NCBI GenBank assembly: GCA_902774815.1
Contig: CACYJV010000007.1
Coordinates: 62,001 to 126,000, forward strand
Source of the DNA: an uncultured Prevotellaceae bacterium
Lineage (GTDB): Bacteria > Bacteroidota > Bacteroidia > Bacteroidales > Bacteroidaceae
Length of the DNA: 64,000 bases
Reading direction: 5' to 3'
This document shows positions 60,702 through 64,000 of the stretch, one piece after another; position 1 is the first letter of the stretch; every line of letters starts with the position of its first letter. The notes under the pieces are model-generated. The model worked only from the letters and a program-made list of their open reading frames with translations. It had not been told where the DNA came from and did no database searches. The position numbers were made by a program, and so were the translations under genes.

Positions 60702-62627
60702 ATGGCGTCAAACAAATTAAAAGTCCAGGCATTTAGGGCCAATGATTTAGATGAGAGCACTGGCAAGCAATTTGAATTGGGTTCATCATGGTGTGAGTTT
60801 TTTGAAATAGACGATTCTGTTGGAGATATTTCATTCACACTTAGTTTCAAACCATTAATCAAAGCTCATGAGACTTTAAAAGACCGTCAAATAGAATTAA
60901 AACTATCTGGTCTTACTCCACGGAGAGACAGAAAAGCTTATGCGAATGGTTCAAATTCTGGGCATTCTGCAATAAAAGAATTTTTCTTAAATGAGTTAAA
61001 ACTGACTCTTAAGGATAATTCTTCAGACTATTTTGCCATATACAAAGCTTCAGAATTTGATTTCTATTTATATTATATTCCTAAATTGCTGCATGATAAT
61101 TTTATAAAATTATTCGAGTCTATTGCTCCTAATGTAACAATTCATAAATTATCAGAAAATGAGAGGAATTACAATAAAAATCTTCAGCAAGTCATTTACT
61201 TCGGCGCTCCTGGCACAGGTAAGTCTTTCGAGATAAACCGAATCACAAAGAACAAGCAGGTTATTCGCACGACGTTCCATCCGGACAGCGACTATTCAAC
61301 ATTCGTTGGCGCCTATAAACCTACATCTATAGAGATTCCGGTTCGCGATGTAACGGGAAAGGTAATCGTAGAGAATGGAAAGCAGGTAACAGAAAACCGA
61401 ATAGTCTATGAGTTCGTGGAGCAGGCTTTCCTTCAGGCATATATCAAGGCTTGGAATGCTTATGCTGAAGCAACAGAGGGCGAGAAGGCAGAGGAACAAT
61501 ATTTGGTGATTGAGGAAATCAATCGAGGAAACTGCGCCCAGATTTTCGGTGATTTGTTCCAACTGCTTGACCGCAATGGCTATGGTTTCTCTGAGTATCC
61601 TATTTCGGCAGATAAGGATATGAAGAAACAATTGGCAAAGGCATTCAAGGGAATGGCTATTGCCGATGCTGAACGAATCAACCAAATTTATGGTAAGGAC
61701 ATTGTAAGCAAGGTTTTGAGTGGCGAGATTCTCTTGTTGCCTGACAACCTATTCATTTGGGCCACGATGAACACGAGCGACCAAAGCTTGTTCCCCATTG
61801 ACTCAGCATTCAAGCGTCGCTGGGATTGGAAGTATATTCCTATCTGCGAAGGCAAGGAGAATGGCGTTTCTTTGGGTTGGAAGATTAAGGTTAACGGAAA
61901 GCTATTCGACTGGTGGCAGTTCGTTGAGAAAATCAATGCAGAAATCAATGAGCTCACCAAGTCGGAAGATAAGAAATTGGGCTACTTCTTCTGTAAAGCC
62001 CAAGATGGCATCATTACAGCAGAGACCTTTGTTTCGAAAGTGGTTTTCTATCTTTGGAACGATGTGTTCAAAGATATGGCTTTCGGCAGCGATATTTTCA
62101 TGGATGGGGAGAATGAGCTGACGTTCAACTCGTTCTATGCGATGTCTTCTAACGAAAAAACTGTTGTGAAGGAAGATAAAGTGGAGGTGTTCTTGCAGAA
62201 CTTAGGAGTTGTATATGACTTAGAAACGGGAAATAGCGACGATAACAAACAAGATTTAGAGGAAGAAGCCACCGATGAAACTGCTAAGAGCCAAAGGAGG
62301 GAAACTATCATCTCCATCCAGCTACCTGGTAATCCTTTAATTCTTTCCTCCGACTCAACACAGTTCGATGCATTCGTAAAGGCTCTGAGAATCATTGGAA
62401 TAGAAAAGATCAAATCCATATCATCTACATTAAAATATAAGAGGCTTGGCTACCCCGTTATTTCTACTCAGAAATACGATGGAATTGTTAATAACGACAA
62501 AGGCTATTCCTATTATCAGGAGGGCGATCTCTATATTGTCAAAGGATGCAAGAGTTACACATATATCAGAATTCTTGAGGATATAGACAAACTCCTAAAT
62601 ATTGGTTTATCGGTAGAGACGAAGTAG
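60702..62627 (+). CDS. McrB-like AAA+ restriction ATPase
   Basis: NTP-driven motor subunit of an McrBC/LlaJI-type restriction system, 641 residues. An N-terminal region (about 1-150; VQAFRANDLDESTGKQFELG, LKLSGLTPRRDRKAY) of unknown family probably binds DNA. The AAA+ domain has Walker A GAPGTGKS at residues 168-175, Walker B-type EEINRGN (271-277) with the McrB signature, ATMNTSDQSLFPIDSAFKRRW (sensor), and the insertion typical of McrB. The C-terminus from about 520 holds a charged linker and a small alpha/beta module. McrB uses GTP; nucleotide preference here is untested. It is 3 nt before the nuclease gene. Confidence 0.93.
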   Translation: MASNKLKVQAFRANDLDESTGKQFELGSSWCEFFEIDDSVGDISFTLSFKPLIKAHETLKDRQIELKLSGLTPRRDRKAYANGSNSGHSAIKEFFLNELKLTLKDNSSDYFAIYKASEFDFYLYYIPKLLHDNFIKLFESIAPNVTIHKLSENERNYNKNLQQVIYFGAPGTGKSFEINRITKNKQVIRTTFHPDSDYSTFVGAYKPTSIEIPVRDVTGKVIVENGKQVTENRIVYEFVEQAFLQAYIKAWNAYAEATEGEKAEEQYLVIEEINRGNCAQIFGDLFQLLDRNGYGFSEYPISADKDMKKQLAKAFKGMAIADAERINQIYGKDIVSKVLSGEILLLPDNLFIWATMNTSDQSLFPIDSAFKRRWDWKYIPICEGKENGVSLGWKIKVNGKLFDWWQFVEKINAEINELTKSEDKKLGYFFCKAQDGIITAETFVSKVVFYLWNDVFKDMAFGSDIFMDGENELTFNSFYAMSSNEKTVVKEDKVEVFLQNLGVVYDLETGNSDDNKQDLEEEATDETAKSQRRETIISIQLPGNPLILSSDSTQFDAFVKALRIIGIEKIKSISSTLKYKRLGYPVISTQKYDGIVNNDKGYSYYQEGDLYIVKGCKSYTYIRILEDIDKLLNIGLSVETK

Positions 62628-62630
62628 CTT

Positions 62631-64000
62631 ATGCGAATACTTATAGAAGAGTACAGATACAAAGCCGACGATGTGAGGCAGACCATTTATGGTATTGATG
62701 CCTTGGAAAACATTGAGGGCGAAGTAAGTGTCAACTATGTAGGTTACTATTTCAATAGTCACCCAGACGTTTACGATTGTGTCTTTATTCTTCCGAAGGT
62801 GCTGTTGGAGGTAAAAGATGGACAGGAACTTGTGTTCGGGCAGTATAGGCCGGAGGACATCATCTGCATTAATAATGATTCGCCTCTGACGGACGAGCAG
62901 AAAAACTTCATCTATGATTTTTCTGTGTGGATTTACCGAGCTGTTGTTGTGTTCTACAACGACAAGCGAAATGACACATCGATAGTTTATCATAAGAAGA
63001 TGGCGCAGGTGAACAAAGGACGTCGCCAGCGTAACAACACGTTCCTTGACATCCTGCTTTCTCTCATTCAGTTTAACGATGACAATCAGCAGTTCTTCAT
63101 GTTCATCATCAAGAACATGCATTCTGGCTTCAACAAGATAAATTGGACGCGCACGATAGCTCGAACACCAGCCGTTGTGCAGGACAATAGCGCCATATAT
63201 GTGAATCCTGTCAACAAGAAACGACAGATAAACTTCGACGAGGAACTGCTCATCATCTTCTTCTCTATCCTGAACTACATTCATGAACATTATGGCTTCC
63301 CTGTAACCATCAACTGCAACTATGAGCTGATAACAGGCAGGAGATTCCAAAAATATTTGAAGGGCTTCGGTAAGATTAGGCTGCAACAAATCAAGTACAA
63401 ATATTTCTCTGATAAGGCAATTCAGTTGTGGAATCTCTGCTATGCTTTCTTCGACCGGGCAAAGAATGTAGTTATCGATATGGGGCAGAAAGATTATCTG
63501 CTCGTCAAGAACTTCAACATTGTGTTTGAAGCCATTATCGATGAATTGATAGGAGAAACCGGCGAGGTTCCTGCTGGCCTGAAGAAGCAGGACGATAACA
63601 AGAGGGTTGACCATATCTATACTTATAAGGGGCTGACAACACATGACGAAGATAAGCCCATCTACTACATTGGCGACTCGAAATACTACAAGCGTAACAA
63701 TCCGATTGGCAAGGAGTCTGTAGCAAAACAGTTCACGTATGCAAGAAATGTGATTCAGTGGAACTTGAACCTTTTCATGAAAGGCAACGAGAGCGATGAA
63801 GACTGGAAGAAGGATTGGAATCAATTCCGCGAAGTGCCAAAACTGCGCGATGATGTGACTGAGGGGTATAATATCATTCCCAATTTCTTCATCAGCGCCA
63901 CTATGGAAGAGGATTTAAGTTATCGCGACACTATCCATCTAACAGAAAAAGACAACAAATACTTTACCTCAGACCAATTCAAGAACCGGTTGTTCGACAG
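62631..64000 (+). CDS. LlaJI-type restriction endonuclease subunit (partial, C-terminus beyond window)
   Basis: At least 456 residues, open to the window edge. The sequence (YGIDALENIEGEVSVNYVGYYFN, FILPKVLLEVKDG, SGFNKINWTRTIARTPAVVQDN) resembles LlaJI-family nucleases. A PD-(D/E)xK-like site is suggested by D327 (RVDHIYTY) and D349-S-K351 (YYIGDSKYYKR). Together with the McrB-like ATPase it would form the cutting complex. A long minus-strand reading frame over 62607-63824 is an antisense shadow and not annotated. Last visible gene of the operon. Confidence 0.82.
   Translation, partial: MRILIEEYRYKADDVRQTIYGIDALENIEGEVSVNYVGYYFNSHPDVYDCVFILPKVLLEVKDGQELVFGQYRPEDIICINNDSPLTDEQKNFIYDFSVWIYRAVVVFYNDKRNDTSIVYHKKMAQVNKGRRQRNNTFLDILLSLIQFNDDNQQFFMFIIKNMHSGFNKINWTRTIARTPAVVQDNSAIYVNPVNKKRQINFDEELLIIFFSILNYIHEHYGFPVTINCNYELITGRRFQKYLKGFGKIRLQQIKYKYFSDKAIQLWNLCYAFFDRAKNVVIDMGQKDYLLVKNFNIVFEAIIDELIGETGEVPAGLKKQDDNKRVDHIYTYKGLTTHDEDKPIYYIGDSKYYKRNNPIGKESVAKQFTYARNVIQWNLNLFMKGNESDEDWKKDWNQFREVPKLRDDVTEGYNIIPNFFISATMEEDLSYRDTIHLTEKDNKYFTSDQFKNRLFD

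Noticed and set aside
62607-63824. 405-codon minus-strand open frame at the right end
   Set aside because: Antisense to the LlaJI-type nuclease, whose plus-strand frame is open, directly follows the ATPase gene and has recognisable motifs.

Overview
The window looks like a chromosomal segment of a Prevotella-like member of the Bacteroidales. Signs of this are a SusC/RagA-type receptor, GH97/GH31/GH43 secreted glycosidases, a MurF-alanine racemase fusion, DUF3098 and DUF4954 proteins, the near absence of Shine-Dalgarno sequences, and many promoters with the Bacteroidetes -7 box TAnnTTTG. No tRNA, rRNA, transposase or CRISPR array was seen. The genus is inferred from gene content and style, not from a marker gene.

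Layout. 1-2327 is the N-terminal three quarters of a SusC/RagA receptor (minus strand, cut by the window edge). 2398-7656 is a minus-strand run ftsX, DUF3098, uppP, truB, queA, folK, DUF1573 (cell division, lipid-carrier recycling, tRNA modification, folate). 7788-9884 holds a radical SAM gene and a GSCFA-domain gene. 9961-21653 is a plant-polysaccharide segment (GH31 with PA14 insert, GH43, hexuronate-type MFS transporter, second GH43-like protein) interrupted by murF-alr. 21690-27685 holds a nitroreductase, a free-standing class II RNR C-terminal module, folB, an amidase, an MCE protein and dnaA. 27743-34425 holds rhaM, a TPP-riboswitch-controlled thiamine uptake pair (TonB receptor plus PnuT), a PI-PLC-like protein and a DUF3298 lipoprotein. 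34513-42530 holds fumarase, an M16 peptidase, DUF4954 and hflX. 43300-50072 holds nagB, a NagB-like/PIG-L fusion, a two-domain esterase and a creatininase-family protein, followed by GH97 (50152-52254) and a secreted adhesin-like protein with a tiny acidic ORF behind it.

From 55.8 kb to the right edge the base composition becomes visibly more AT-rich, and six close-packed same-strand genes form a defence island: AIPR, DinD, a canonical C5 cytosine methyltransferase, a small second PPC-motif methyltransferase-like protein, an McrB-like AAA+ ATPase, and a LlaJI-type nuclease that runs off the window. The core matches the LlaJI restriction-modification architecture (two methyltransferases plus McrB-like and nuclease subunits). 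The AIPR and DinD genes at the operon front are the unusual part, and this is the best candidate for an under-described system.

The other striking layer is repeats. At least five families fill the intergenic gaps: heptanucleotide tandem arrays (one forms the loop of P3 in the TPP riboswitch, one lies inside the GH31 gene), 22-nt tandem arrays at three places, about 206-nt nested-palindrome elements at three places, GTAGGGGCAGAC palindromes, and CCCCTCCC/GGGAGGGG palindromes. Members of the last two families sit in frame inside coding sequences, and the three clearly bounded copies (99, 87 and 117 nt) are all multiples of three.
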